A model generated the notes under the pieces. It saw only the letters and a list, made by a program, of their open reading frames with translations, had not been told where the DNA came from and did not search any database. Both the position numbers and the translations under genes were made by a program. A stretch of 64,000 nucleotides of DNA from Amycolatopsis sp. CA-126428 (GTDB taxonomy: Bacteria; Actinomycetota; Actinomycetes; Mycobacteriales; Pseudonocardiaceae): assembly GCF_002904335.1 (NCBI RefSeq), contig NZ_PPHF01000034.1, positions 62,001 to 126,000 on the forward strand. The letters are read 5' to 3'. Positions 1 to 8,425 of the stretch are shown piece after piece (positions within the stretch are counted from its first letter, which is position 1; each line of letters opens with the position of its first letter).

Positions 1-1218
1 GCGTTCAACTCGGTCGGCGGCACGCCGCGGTTCATGGTCCGCGGCGAGGGCCCGCACCTGTGGGACGCCGACGGCAACCGCTACGTCGACCTGGTGTCGT
101 CCTGGGGCCCGATGATCCTGGGGCACGCGCACCCGGCGGTCGTCGAGGCGGCGCGCCGGGCGGCGACGTCCGGGCTCTCCTTCGGCACCCCGACCATCGG
201 CGAGGTCGAACTGGCGGAGGAGCTCATCGGCCGGGTCGAGCCGGTCGAGCAGGTCCGCCTGGTCAACTCGGGGACCGAGGCCACGATGAGCGCGATCCGG
301 CTGGCCAGGGGGTTCACCGGCCGGTCGAAGATCGTGAAGTTCGCCGGCTGTTACCACGGTCACGTCGACGCGCTGCTCGCGCAGGCCGGCTCCGGCGTCG
401 CGACGCTCGGGCTGCCGACCTCGCCGGGTGTCACCGGGGCCCAGGCCGCGGACACGCTGGTGCTGCCCTACAACGACCTCGACGCGGTCCGGAAATCCTT
501 TGTGGACAACCCGGGCGAGATCGCCGCGGTGATCACCGAGGCGGCGGCCGGGAACATGGGCGCGGTCGCGCCGGACGACGGCTTCAACGCCGGATTGCGC
601 GAGATCGCCCACGAGCACGGCGCGCTGCTGATCATGGACGAGGTGATGACCGGGTTCCGCGTCTCGCACGCGGGCTGGTTCGGCCTCGAAGGCGTGGCCG
701 GCGACCTCTACACGTTCGGCAAGGTGATGTCCGGCGGGCTGCCGGCGGCGGCCTTCGGCGGCCGCGCCGACGTGATGGCCAAGCTCGCCCCGGGCGGCCC
801 GGTCTACCAGGCCGGGACGCTCTCCGGGAACCCCGTCGCGGTGGCCACGGGCCTGGCGACGCTGCGCGCGGCCGACCACGCCGTGTACGCGGCGCTCGAC
901 GCCAACGCGAAGCGCCTCGGCAACCTCTTCCACGCCGCGCTCCTCGAAGCGGGGGTCGCGCACAACGTCCAGTACGCGGGCAACCTGGTGAGCGTGTTCT
1001 TCGGTGAGACGCCGGTCCGCGACTACGCCGGCGCGCAGGCGTCCGAGACGTGGCGCTTCCCGCCGTTCTTCCACGCGTTGCTCGACGGAGGCGTGTACGC
1101 GCCCCCGAGCGCGTACGAGGCGTGGTTCGTCAACGCGGCCATGGACGACGAAGCGTTCTCCGTGATCGAAGCGGCGCTGCCCGCGGCGGCGCGCGCGGCG
1201 GCCGGGGCCGTCCAGTGA
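1..1218 (+). CDS. hemL: Glutamate-1-semialdehyde 2,1-aminomutase, 5'-truncated by window edge
   Basis: PLP enzyme that converts glutamate-1-semialdehyde to 5-aminolevulinate, the first committed tetrapyrrole precursor, in the cytoplasm. The reading frame is open from base 1, so the start lies outside the window; 405 residues are visible. The class-III aminotransferase fold is recognisable from the GTEA motif, the [11 protein letters not shown] stretch and the Schiff-base lysine in TFGKVMSGG (codon 721-723). It overlaps the next gene by GTGA. Its place ahead of cytochrome c maturation genes links haem supply to cytochrome assembly, an order I recall from M. tuberculosis (Rv0524 onward). The identity is secure; only the N-terminus is missing. 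Confidence 0.96.
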   Translation, partial: AFNSVGGTPRFMVRGEGPHLWDADGNRYVDLVSSWGPMILGHAHPAVVEAARRAATSGLSFGTPTIGEVELAEELIGRVEPVEQVRLVNSGTEATMSAIRLARGFTGRSKIVKFAGCYHGHVDALLAQAGSGVATLGLPTSPGVTGAQAADTLVLPYNDLDAVRKSFVDNPGEIAAVITEAAAGNMGAVAPDDGFNAGLREIAHEHGALLIMDEVMTGFRVSHAGWFGLEGVAGDLYTFGKVMSGGLPAAAFGGRADVMAKLAPGGPVYQAGTLSGNPVAVATGLATLRAADHAVYAALDANAKRLGNLFHAALLEAGVAHNVQYAGNLVSVFFGETPVRDYAGAQASETWRFPPFFHALLDGGVYAPPSAYEAWFVNAAMDDEAFSVIEAALPAAARAAAGAVQ

Positions 1219-1841
1219 CCACCGTCGTCCACATGCTTCGGCACGGCGAAGTGCACAACCCGTCGAAGATCCTGTACGGCCGGCTGCCCGGCTACCGGCT
1301 CTCGGAGCGCGGGCAGCGGCAGGCGCTGACGGTCGCCGAAGCCATTGCCGCCCACGACCTCGTGCACGTCGTCGCCTCGCCGCTGCAGCGGGCGCAGGAG
1401 ACGGCGGCCCCGATCGCCGCCGCGCACCGGCTCGACATCGCGACCGACGAGGGCCTGATCGAGGCGGGCAACCAGTTCGAGGGCCTGCACGTGGCGGTCG
1501 GCGACGGCGCGCTGCGGGAGCCCAAGCACTGGCCGAAGCTGGTGAACCCGTTCAAGCCGTCGTGGGGCGAGCCCTACCTCGAGATCGCCCACCGGATGCT
1601 CGGCGCGGTCCACCGCGCCCGCGAGGCGGCTCTTGGTCACGAGGCCCTGTGCGTCTCGCACCAGCTGCCGATCTGGACGCTGCGGCGGTTCCTCGAGGGC
1701 AAGCGCCTGTGGCACGACCCCCGGCGCCGCCAGTGCTCGCTGGCGTCCCTGACGTCGCTGGTGTTCGACGGCGACGAGCTGCGCGAGATCGTCTACAGCG
1801 AGCCGGCGGGCACGACCGACCCGAAGGTGACCGGGGCATGA
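1215..1841 (+). CDS. Histidine phosphatase family protein (phosphoglycerate-mutase-like)
   Basis: 208-residue cytoplasmic member of the histidine phosphatase superfamily. The catalytic RHGE motif lies near residue 9, and a second histidine is in the VSHQLP motif in the C-terminal half, as expected for the two-histidine active site. The substrate is unknown. I chose the GTG at 1215, which overlaps the hemL stop (GTGA), because the catalytic motif follows at the usual distance; the frame is open further upstream but that stretch is hemL coding sequence. It overlaps the next gene by four bases (ATGA), so the two are probably translationally coupled. Conserved between hemL and a thioredoxin-like gene in mycobacteria (from memory, Rv0525). 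Confidence 0.88.
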   Translation: MTTVVHMLRHGEVHNPSKILYGRLPGYRLSERGQRQALTVAEAIAAHDLVHVVASPLQRAQETAAPIAAAHRLDIATDEGLIEAGNQFEGLHVAVGDGALREPKHWPKLVNPFKPSWGEPYLEIAHRMLGAVHRAREAALGHEALCVSHQLPIWTLRRFLEGKRLWHDPRRRQCSLASLTSLVFDGDELREIVYSEPAGTTDPKVTGA

Positions 1842-2398
1842 GGCTGGTCTGGGCGGTGCTCGCGGTACTGGCGCTGGCCGGCTGCAGCGCGGGCAAGGAC
1901 GCGGTGGTGCAGGGGAGCAGCTTCAGCTTCGTCTCCCCAGGCGGCAAGGTCGACATCACCTACGACGCCGCCCAGCGCCAGACGGCCCCGGTCCTGGCCG
2001 GCGAGGACCTGATGAACGAGGGCAAGCAGCTGTCGCTGGCCGACTACGCGGGCAAGGTCGTGGTGCTCAACCTGTGGGGCCAGTGGTGCGGGCCGTGCCG
2101 CACGGAGGCACCGGAGATGGAGTCGCTGGCGAAGCAGGGCGTCCAGGTGGTGGGCATCGACGTCCGCGACCCGGCCCGCGAGGTGGCCCAGGACTTCGTC
2201 CGCGACCGGCAGCTGACGTACCCGTCGATCTACGACCCGGACGGCCGGGTGCTCCTCAAGCTGAGCGGCTACCCCCGCAACATCATCCCGTCGACGATCG
2301 TGCTGGACAAGCAACACCGAGTGGCGGCGGTGTTCCTGCGACCGGTGCTGGCCCAGGACCTGCTCCCGGTGACGCAACGACTGACCGCGGAGGCTTGA
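1838..2398 (+). CDS. TlpA/ResA-family thiol-disulfide lipoprotein
   Basis: 186-residue exported thioredoxin-fold protein. The N-terminus has a hydrophobic signal ending in the lipobox LAGC (Cys16), so it should be lipid-anchored on the outer face of the membrane. The redox motif WCGPC is at about residues 83-87 and the cis-Pro region reads IIPSTIVLD. By family and by its position just before ccdA, resB and ccsA, it probably reduces the apocytochrome c CXXCH thiols before haem attachment, receiving electrons from CcdA. The ATG at 1838 overlaps the previous stop. A short GCCGGT / ACCGGC hairpin at 2424-2441 follows the stop and may be a weak terminator. Confidence 0.92.
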   Translation: MRLVWAVLAVLALAGCSAGKDAVVQGSSFSFVSPGGKVDITYDAAQRQTAPVLAGEDLMNEGKQLSLADYAGKVVVLNLWGQWCGPCRTEAPEMESLAKQGVQVVGIDVRDPAREVAQDFVRDRQLTYPSIYDPDGRVLLKLSGYPRNIIPSTIVLDKQHRVAAVFLRPVLAQDLLPVTQRLTAEA

Positions 2399-2654
2399 GC
2401 GGGCGCTTTTGCGGGGGCTTTTTGCCGGTTTGCCGACCGGCGCGCCTGACCCGCGCCCCACCCAGACCTCCCCCGCCACCCCGATCCGAAGCCAGCACGC
2501 GGACGGTGGTGCCGGGTCAAGGCATCTTTCCCACCTTGACGCGGCGCTACCGTCCGTAGTCACAATCCGGCTTCGGGGTGGCGGTCACCCGCAACGACAC
2601 GCCTCCCGATGCTCGACGACCGCCCGGCTCGAGAGCGCGGCCCGCCCTTCCCTT

Positions 2655-2698
2655 GGGGGGACCTCCCTGGTCCAGTCTATCGGCGGGGTACGACAGAA
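2655..2698. repeat. Dispersed intergenic element, copy A
   Basis: One of four related intergenic stretches in this window sharing the core CCAGNNTATCGGNG (core 2672-2689) flanked by a G/C run on the left and a TACGACA-like run on the right. The others are at 18152-18200, 51145-51196 and 51285-51333. It sits between the TlpA-like gene and ccdA, immediately upstream of a tandem-repeat array. No ORF or transposase is nearby. REP-like or a mobile-element remnant; function unknown. Confidence 0.6.
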
Positions 2699-2743
2699 CC
2701 CCGAAATCGCCGGTCGGAAAGCGGAGTCCTCCACAACTCGGCC

Positions 2744-2976
2744 GGGCTGTGGATGAATCAGGCGGAGTCAGGGCCGGGCCGGGCTGTGGAGGAATCAGGC
2801 GGAGTCAGGGCCGGGCCGGGCAGGAATGGCGGAATCCGGGCCGGGCCGGGCTGTGGAGGAATCAGGCGGAGTCAGGGCCGGGCCGGGCTGTGGATGAATC
2901 AGGCGGAATCAGAGCCGGGCCCGGGCTGTGGAGGCATCAGGCGGAATCAGAGCCGGGCCCGGGCAGGAATCGGGCC
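2744..2976. repeat. Tandem repeat array, 37-38 bp unit
   Basis: Five full units begin at 2744, 2781, 2848, 2885 and 2923, each starting GGGCTGTGGA and containing AATCAGGCGGA (GCATCAGGCGGA in the last) then a GGGCCGGGCC-type end. Two shortened units (2818-2847 and from 2961) begin GGGCAGGAAT. The units abut with no unique spacers, so this is not a CRISPR. The rest of the 763-base gap between the TlpA-like gene and ccdA (2399-3161) holds copy A of the dispersed element and no supported gene. Confidence 0.85.
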
Positions 2977-3126
2977 ATCCCGCGCCGCAACCTCACCGCA
3001 ACAGCGCGGACCGCGACCGAACCACGCCCCAAGCCCGGCACCGGGAAACCCGGCCACCCGGGCCGAAACCCCCGGGACCAAGGTCCTGATCTGCTGTGAC
3101 CGAGGTCCTGTGAAGCGGCCCCGGCG

Positions 3127-3161
3127 TTCTCACCAGGACCTCACTGCCTACCCTCAACGGA
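3127..3161 (+). promoter_or_regulatory. Putative leaderless promoter of ccdA
   Basis: A -10-like TACCCT at 3149-3154 lies seven bases before the GTG start at 3162, with a weak -35 candidate TTCTCA at 3127-3132 (16-bp spacer). No Shine-Dalgarno sequence precedes the GTG. Together this suggests transcription starts at or next to the start codon. Inference from spacing only. Confidence 0.4.
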
Positions 3162-3935
3162 GTGAACTCCGTGACCGAGCTGGCGATCTCCGGACCGCTG
3201 CTGCTCGCCGCGGGTGTCGCGCTGCTCGCCGGCGCGATCTCGTTCGCCTCGCCGTGCGTGGTGCCGCTCGTTCCGGGCTACCTCGCCTACCTCGCCGCGC
3301 TCGTCGGGGCCGATGCGCCCGCCGTCAGCGCCGATGAAGAGCGCAAGCAGGGCCGGTGGGCCGTCGTCGGAGCCGCCCTGCTGTTCGTGCTCGGGTTCAC
3401 CGTCGTTTTCGTCGGCACGTTCGGCACCCTCGTCTGGCTGACCGCGACCCTCACCCTCAACCAGGACCTGCTGCAGCGCCTCGGCGGCGTGCTCACCATC
3501 GCCATGGCGCTGGTCTTCCTCGGCTGGATCCCCGGCCTGCAGCGCGAGGTGCGCTCGCACCACGTCCCGCGCGGCGGTGTCTGGGGCGCCCCGCTGCTCG
3601 GCGCGATCTTCGGGCTCGGCTGGACGCCCTGCATCGGCCCGACGCTGTCCGCCGTCACCACCCTGGCCAGCGCGACCGGCGGCGCCGCAGCCCGCGGGTA
3701 CCTGCTGATCGCCGTCTACTGCCTCGGCCTCGGGGTGCCGTTCCTGCTCATCGCGCTCGGCGCCCGGTGGGCCGTGCGCGCCACCGACTGGGTCCGCCGG
3801 CACGGCCGCCAGGTGCAGGTCTTCGGCGGCGTCCTGCTGATGATCGTCGGAATCCTGCTGGTCACCGGCGTCTGGGGAGACCTGATGGGCTGGTTCCGCA
3901 ACGAACTCGCGGTCAACCTGGAGCTGCCGCTGTGA
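3162..3935 (+). CDS. ccdA: Cytochrome c biogenesis membrane protein CcdA
   Basis: 257-residue integral membrane protein of the CcdA/DsbD-transmembrane family. It carries electrons from cytoplasmic thioredoxin across the membrane to extracytoplasmic thiol-disulfide proteins. Two conserved cysteines in membrane segments are visible: SFASPCVVPLVPGY (Cys32) and GWTPCIGPTL (Cys157). About six hydrophobic segments can be counted. The likely partner is the TlpA-like lipoprotein upstream; resB and ccsA follow in the same direction. GTG 3162 is preferred over GTG 3171 because a -10-like hexamer lies seven bases before it. It overlaps resB by four bases (GTGA). Confidence 0.94.
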   Translation: MNSVTELAISGPLLLAAGVALLAGAISFASPCVVPLVPGYLAYLAALVGADAPAVSADEERKQGRWAVVGAALLFVLGFTVVFVGTFGTLVWLTATLTLNQDLLQRLGGVLTIAMALVFLGWIPGLQREVRSHHVPRGGVWGAPLLGAIFGLGWTPCIGPTLSAVTTLASATGGAAARGYLLIAVYCLGLGVPFLLIALGARWAVRATDWVRRHGRQVQVFGGVLLMIVGILLVTGVWGDLMGWFRNELAVNLELPL

Positions 3936-5527
3936 CGGCCACTGAAGTACCCCCGAAGACCCCGCCGGGTCCCACGCCCGCCAAGCGCACCTTCGCCTTC
4001 CTGCGCAACACCTGGCGCGGCCTGACGTCCATGCGCACCGCGCTCGTCCTGCTGTTCCTCCTCGCCCTGGCCGCCCTGCCGGGCGCGCTCCTGCCGCAGC
4101 GGAAGCTCAACGCGCCCAAGGTCGCCGAGTACATCGCCGCCCACGGGTGGTGGGGGACGCTGCTCGACAAGCTCGAGTTCTACGACGTCTACTCCAGCAT
4201 CTGGTTCTCGGCGATCTACCTGCTGCTGATGATCTCGCTGATCGGCTGCCTGACGCCGCGCAGCTTCGAGTACGTCAAGGCCATGCGCGCCAAGCCGGTG
4301 CTGACGCCGCGCAACCTGGCGCGGATGCCGCACTACCGGCTCGGCCGCAGCGAAGCCGACGTCGCCGCCGAGATCGCGGGCGTCCACAAGCAGCTCTCCG
4401 GCTGGCGCCGCGTCGAACGCGAGGAAGCCGACGGCGTCCGCACGATCTCGGCCGAGCGCGGGTTCCTGCGCGAGACCGGCAACCTCGTCTTCCACTTCAG
4501 CATGCTCGGCCTGATCGTCTTCTTCGCCCTCGGCAAGCTCTACGGCTACGAAGGCCAGGTCATCGTCCAGGCGAACGGCGACGGCTTCTGCAACGCCGGC
4601 ATCTACAACTACGACTCCTTCAACGCGGGACTGCGCGTCGACGGCACCGACCTCGACCCGTTCTGCGTGAAGGTCAACGACTTCACCGCGCGCTACACCG
4701 AGTCGGGCCAGCCCGACTACTACCACTCGAACATCGAATACCAGTCCGGCCCGGACCTCGAGACCGGCACCTGGCGCCCGTACGGCCTCGAGGTCAACTC
4801 GCCGCTGCGCACCGCCGGCGACCGCGTCTACCTGCTCGGGCACGGCTACTCGCCGAAGTTCACGGTCACCTTCCCGGACGGCTCGCAGCGCACCCAGAAC
4901 ACCCAGTGGCGCACGGTCGACCCGACCACGATGCTCGCCGAGGGCGCGACGAAGTTCGACCAGCCCGGCATCACCGACGAGGTGCAGCGGCGGACCCGCC
5001 AGCTGGCCGTCACCGGCCTGTTCGCCCCCACGGCGTTCCTGCACGGCAACGTCCTGACGTCGTCGGCGCCCGAGGCGAAGGACCCCGCCGTCGCCGTCGA
5101 CGTCCTGCGCGGCGACCTGGGCCTCGACGCCGGGCGCGGCCAGTCGGTGTTCGAGGTCGACCAGACCCTGATCGACGACGGCAGGCTGAGGAAGGTCGCC
5201 CGCGAGAACCTGAAGGCCGGCCAGGAGATCAAGCTCGACGACGGCACGAAGGTCCGCTTCGACGGCGTCGGCGAGTGGGTCTCCCTGCAGGTTTCCCACG
5301 ACCCGACCCAGGGGTTCGTGCTCGGGTTCGCCATCGCGATGTTCCTCGGCCTGGGCGCGTCCCTGCTGGTCAAGCGCCGCCGGCTGTGGGTGCGGGTGAA
5401 GCCGGGGACGCCGGCCGAGCCGGGTACCGTGATCGAGGTCGCCGGGCTGGCCCGCACCGACCAGGCCGGGTACGGCGAAGAGTTCCAGCGGGTCAGTGAA
5501 CGCCTGATCAGTGGTCAGAAGGGCTGA
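3932..5527 (+). CDS. resB: Cytochrome c biogenesis protein ResB
   Basis: 531-residue System II cytochrome c synthetase subunit. Hydrophobic segments appear near residues 35-55, 80-105 and 185-205 and near residue 465 close to the C-terminus, enclosing a large extracytoplasmic domain, which is the ResB layout. With the CcsA/ResC protein encoded immediately downstream it forms the complex that exports haem and attaches it to apocytochrome c. The start is the GTG at 3932, overlapping the ccdA stop; the proline-rich N-terminus that follows is cytoplasmic. The open frame extends upstream inside ccdA, but that part is a shadow. Confidence 0.93.
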   Translation: MTATEVPPKTPPGPTPAKRTFAFLRNTWRGLTSMRTALVLLFLLALAALPGALLPQRKLNAPKVAEYIAAHGWWGTLLDKLEFYDVYSSIWFSAIYLLLMISLIGCLTPRSFEYVKAMRAKPVLTPRNLARMPHYRLGRSEADVAAEIAGVHKQLSGWRRVEREEADGVRTISAERGFLRETGNLVFHFSMLGLIVFFALGKLYGYEGQVIVQANGDGFCNAGIYNYDSFNAGLRVDGTDLDPFCVKVNDFTARYTESGQPDYYHSNIEYQSGPDLETGTWRPYGLEVNSPLRTAGDRVYLLGHGYSPKFTVTFPDGSQRTQNTQWRTVDPTTMLAEGATKFDQPGITDEVQRRTRQLAVTGLFAPTAFLHGNVLTSSAPEAKDPAVAVDVLRGDLGLDAGRGQSVFEVDQTLIDDGRLRKVARENLKAGQEIKLDDGTKVRFDGVGEWVSLQVSHDPTQGFVLGFAIAMFLGLGASLLVKRRRLWVRVKPGTPAEPGTVIEVAGLARTDQAGYGEEFQRVSERLISGQKG

Positions 5528-5530
5528 GGC

Positions 5531-6499
5531 ATGCCGATCAACGAGACGCTGTCGACCTACAGCGATTGGCTGTACACGACCGCCGCGGCGATCTACGTCG
5601 TCGCGCTGATGATGACGCTGGTCGAGCAGGGCTTCGGCGCCAAGGGGCGGCTCGCCACCGAGCGCGCCAAGCTGCGGGCGCGCGAGCTCGTCGGCGCCGG
5701 CGGGCCGCCGGTCGAAGAGATCCCAGCCGCCCAGCGGGAGGTCGGCCGCCCCGAGCGGATCGGCCGGATGGGCGCGTCGCTGCTCGTGCTCGGCGCGCTG
5801 CTGCAGCTCTCGGCGATCGTGCTGCGCGGCCTCGCCGTGCACCGCGCGCCCTGGGGCAACATGTACGAGTACGGCATGGCCGTCACGTTCATCACGGTCC
5901 TCACCTGGCTGATCGTGATGGCGAAGTTCCCGGTCCGGCACCTCACCGGCTTCCTGCTGCTGCCCGTCGTGATCCTGATGTTCATCAACGGCACGCTGCT
6001 GTACACGACCGCCGCGCCGGTGCAGCCCGCGCTGCAGTCGTACTGGCTGGTCATCCACGTCTCGGCGGCGATCATCGGCTCCGGCGTCTTCCTGGTGCCG
6101 GGCGTGGCCAGCGTGCTGTACCTGTTCCGCGCGGCCTACGAAAAGGACGGCACGAAGTTCGCCCGGTTCGCCTCGAAGCTGCCGTCGGCCGACGTCCTCG
6201 ACCGGATCGCCTACCGGACCACCATCTTCGCCTTCCCGGTCTTCACCTTCGGCGTCCTCTGCGGCGCCGTGTGGGCCGAGTCGGCGTGGGGCCGGTTCTG
6301 GGGCTGGGACCCCAAGGAGACCGTCGCCTTCATCGCCTGGGTGGTCTACGCGGCCTACCTGCACTCGCGGGCCACCGCGGGCTGGCGGGGGGCCCGGGCC
6401 GCGGCCATCAACATCGTCGGGTTCGCCGCGATCGTGTTCAACCTGTTCTTCGTGAACCTCGTCACCGCGGGCCTGCACTCCTACGCCGGGGTGGGCTGA
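5531..6499 (+). CDS. ccsB: c-type cytochrome biogenesis protein CcsA/CcsB (ResC)
   Basis: 322-residue polytopic haem-handling protein, partner of ResB. The diagnostic tryptophan-rich motif WGRFWGWDPKE is near residues 257-267, followed by conserved aromatic and histidine residues (AYLHSR, later GLHSYAGVG at the C-terminus) expected in the haem channel. About eight hydrophobic segments are present. The ATG at 5531 follows the resB stop by three bases, so the genes are clearly co-transcribed. It completes the ccdA-resB-ccsB set, which with the TlpA-like lipoprotein is a full System II pathway. Some annotators name this protein CcsA and others CcsB. Confidence 0.94.
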   Translation: MPINETLSTYSDWLYTTAAAIYVVALMMTLVEQGFGAKGRLATERAKLRARELVGAGGPPVEEIPAAQREVGRPERIGRMGASLLVLGALLQLSAIVLRGLAVHRAPWGNMYEYGMAVTFITVLTWLIVMAKFPVRHLTGFLLLPVVILMFINGTLLYTTAAPVQPALQSYWLVIHVSAAIIGSGVFLVPGVASVLYLFRAAYEKDGTKFARFASKLPSADVLDRIAYRTTIFAFPVFTFGVLCGAVWAESAWGRFWGWDPKETVAFIAWVVYAAYLHSRATAGWRGARAAAINIVGFAAIVFNLFFVNLVTAGLHSYAGVG

Positions 6500-6574
6500 G
6501 CAGCCCGCGCGTCCGCCGACTACCGTCGTCACCGGGGGCGGAGTGTCAGGCGGAGCGCGTGGAGGTTTTCACCG

Positions 6575-8017
6575 GTGACCGGACCCAGCGAAGAATCGGC
6601 TCCAGGCCACCCCGAACAGGCTGAACCGGCCGCTGCGGCACCGCAGCCGGGCCTGTTCGCCGACGATCGGACGGACTCGCACCCGCACCCCGAGACATCG
6701 GGGGCGTTCGACGTGCAGCCGACGCAGGCGGTGGCGCCGCCGGTCAACCCGGCGGTCTCGGGGCCGCACCAGGTGCCCAACCCCGCCATGTCGGGGCCGC
6801 ACCAGGTGCCCAACCCCGCCATGTCGGGGCCGCACCAGGTGCCCAACCCCGCCGTGTCGGGGCCGCACCAGGTGCCCAATCCGGCCGTGTCGGGGCCGCA
6901 CCAGGTGCCCTACGGCTACGACCAGAACCTGCCGCCGCTGCAGCCGCAGTACCGCGACCCGGCGCAGCAGTACCAGGCCAACGCCCAGTACCCGCAGCAG
7001 CCGCCGCCCGGGCCGCAGCAGCCGTCCGGGCTGCCGCAGCCCCAGGGCGGCCGGCACGCGGCCCCGCAGCCGCAGCCGGGCCACGGCCACGACCTGTCCA
7101 CCGCGCACCTGGTGAAGCAGACCCGGCGGCCCCCGCAGTCCGGCTGGCGCAAGGCGCTCTACGTCGGCACCGGGAAGCTGGTCAACCCGGGGGAGAGCCC
7201 GGCGGACACCCGCCGCCGCGAGCTCATCGCGCGCGTCAACCAGCCGCTGCGCGGCTGCTACAAGATCGCGATGCTGTCGCTGAAGGGCGGCGTCGGCAAG
7301 ACCACGGTGACGACGACGCTGGGCTCGACGTTCGCGTCCCTGCGCGGCGACCGCGTCGTCGCCGTCGACGCCAATCCGGACCGCGGCACGCTGTCGCAGA
7401 AGATCCCGCTGGAGACGACCGCGACGGTCCGCCACCTGCTGCGTGACGCCGCCCGCATCACGCGCTACAGCGACGTCCGGTCCTACACGTCCCAGGGCTC
7501 CAGCCGGCTGGAGATCCTGGCCAGCGAGCAGGACCCGGCCGTGTCGGAGGCGTTCTCCGAGGACGACTACCGGCGCACGGTCAACCTGCTGGAGCACTTC
7601 TACAACATCGTGCTCACTGACTGTGGGACCGGCCTGATGCACTCGGCGATGAAGGGCGTCCTGGACGTCGCGGACGCGCTGGTCGTGGTCTCGTCCGGCT
7701 CGGTCGACGGCGCCCGCAGCGCCTCGGCGACGCTGGACTGGCTCGAAGCCCACGGCTACGGCGAGCTGGTCAAGCGCTCGGTGGCGGTGATCAACTCGGT
7801 CCGGCCCAAGGGCGGCTCGGTCGACCTCGACAAGCTGTCGGCGCACTTCGGCGCGAAGGTCCGGGCGGTCTGCAAGGTGCCGTTCGACCCGCACCTGGAG
7901 GAAGGCGCCGAGATCGAGCTCGACCGCCTCTCCGGCGACACCCGCCTCGCGCTCCTGGAGCTGGCCGCGACCGTCGCCGACGGCTTCGCCACCCCGCTCT
8001 CCCAGGGCTACCGCTGA
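6575..8017 (+). CDS. EspI-like ParA/MinD-family ATPase with proline-rich repeat N-terminus
   Basis: 480 residues in two parts. Residues 1 to about 200 are acidic, then Pro/Gln/Gly-rich and probably disordered, with five 11-residue repeats (NPAVSGPHQVP type). The C-terminal part is a MinD/ParA-type NTPase with deviant Walker A KGGVGKTT (Lys237 onward), a VVAVDANPDRGTLS segment and an NIVLTDCGTG Walker B region. The architecture resembles EspI (Rv3876) of mycobacterial ESX-1 and, from memory, Rv0530, which also sits after ccsA. Role unknown; a link to type VII secretion, partitioning or envelope assembly is inference. TACCGT at 6521-6526 could be its -10 and GGAGG precedes the GTG. Confidence 0.82.
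   Translation: MTGPSEESAPGHPEQAEPAAAAPQPGLFADDRTDSHPHPETSGAFDVQPTQAVAPPVNPAVSGPHQVPNPAMSGPHQVPNPAMSGPHQVPNPAVSGPHQVPNPAVSGPHQVPYGYDQNLPPLQPQYRDPAQQYQANAQYPQQPPPGPQQPSGLPQPQGGRHAAPQPQPGHGHDLSTAHLVKQTRRPPQSGWRKALYVGTGKLVNPGESPADTRRRELIARVNQPLRGCYKIAMLSLKGGVGKTTVTTTLGSTFASLRGDRVVAVDANPDRGTLSQKIPLETTATVRHLLRDAARITRYSDVRSYTSQGSSRLEILASEQDPAVSEAFSEDDYRRTVNLLEHFYNIVLTDCGTGLMHSAMKGVLDVADALVVVSSGSVDGARSASATLDWLEAHGYGELVKRSVAVINSVRPKGGSVDLDKLSAHFGAKVRAVCKVPFDPHLEEGAEIELDRLSGDTRLALLELAATVADGFATPLSQGYR
6746..6910 (+). repeat. Five in-frame 33-bp coding repeats
   Basis: Units start at 6746, 6779, 6812, 6845 and 6878. Each encodes NPA(V/M)SGPHQVP, with Val/Met the only clear variation. Units 2 and 3 appear identical at the nucleotide level and the others differ at a few bases, which points to recent slippage or unequal crossover. 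Because the period is a multiple of three, copy-number change would alter protein length without breaking the frame. Confidence 0.95.
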
Positions 8018-8069
8018 CCGGTCGTGAGTGGTAAGGCGGGTTCTAACCCGCCTTACCACTCACGACCGG
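8018..8069. terminator. Perfect 25-bp inverted repeat, bidirectional terminator
   Basis: The arms 8018-8042 and 8045-8069 are exact reverse complements with a 2-base centre (practically a 6-base TTCTAA loop on a 23-bp stem). It starts at the base after the ATPase stop codon and lies between two convergent genes, so it can serve both strands. Perfect arms with no flanking U-tract are common for actinobacterial terminators. Confidence 0.85.
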
Positions 8070-8094
8070 CCGCGGCAGAAAGGTAAAGGGCCGC

Positions 8095-8280
8095 CTAAAG
8101 GTCTTCGTCCCGGCGTTTGCGCTGCTGTTCGGCCAGCTGGCGCAGGAAGTCGGGGTCGTCGTCCGGGGCGAGGGTGACGCGGCGCGGAGCCGAGGGCACC
8201 CCGATCCGCTGGCCGGCGAACGACCGCCACAGGAGCAGGGCGACGACCAGCGCGCCGACCGCCGCGAGCAGAGCGAGCAT
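8095..8280 (-). CDS. Small single-pass membrane protein
   Basis: 61 residues. An N-terminal hydrophobic helix (about residues 1-19, Leu/Ala/Val-rich) is followed by a charged cytoplasmic tail ending in QLAEQQRKRRDEDL. It reads away from bldC and converges on the ATPase gene, sharing the 8018-8069 terminator. Codon bias matches real genes here and the helix-plus-basic-tail pattern is coherent, so I treat it as a gene. No family recognised. The ATG at 8280 is the only sensible start. Confidence 0.7.
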   Translation of the reverse strand: MLALLAAVGALVVALLLWRSFAGQRIGVPSAPRRVTLAPDDDPDFLRQLAEQQRKRRDEDL

Positions 8281-8368
8281 GCCGGATCCTTCCGTATGGC
8301 TGCCTGTCCCCCGAGGTTAACCTCTTCGGCCGTGTGGTGGGCCTGAAGCGGGTCACCGGAAACACGAA

Positions 8369-8409
8369 GGCCGTGCCGGGACGGGGTGGTTCCCGTACCC
8401 GACACGGCC
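8369..8409 (-). terminator. Terminator hairpin downstream of bldC
   Basis: GGCCGTGCCGGGACGGG (8369-8385) pairs with 8392-8409 with one bulge and one wobble position, leaving a six-base loop. It lies just after the bldC stop in the sense direction and upstream of the small membrane protein gene, so it should separate the two transcripts. Confidence 0.7.
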
Positions 8410-8425
8410 CTGGCGTCCGGATGGT

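Noticed and set aside
2744..2976. CRISPR array
   Set aside because: Units abut directly and there are no unique spacers or cas genes; same for 6746-6910 and 51354-51660.
2578..3337. Plus-strand open frames over the tandem array upstream of ccdA
   Set aside because: They translate the repeat units into Gly/Arg/Ala-rich repeats, have no plausible ribosome-binding site, and differ in frame from copy to copy.
3716..6532. 938-codon minus-strand open frame antisense to resB/ccsB
   Set aside because: Composition is Arg/Gly/Asp/Glu/Val-rich with no domain, and it is antisense to clear cytochrome c genes; a GC-bias shadow.
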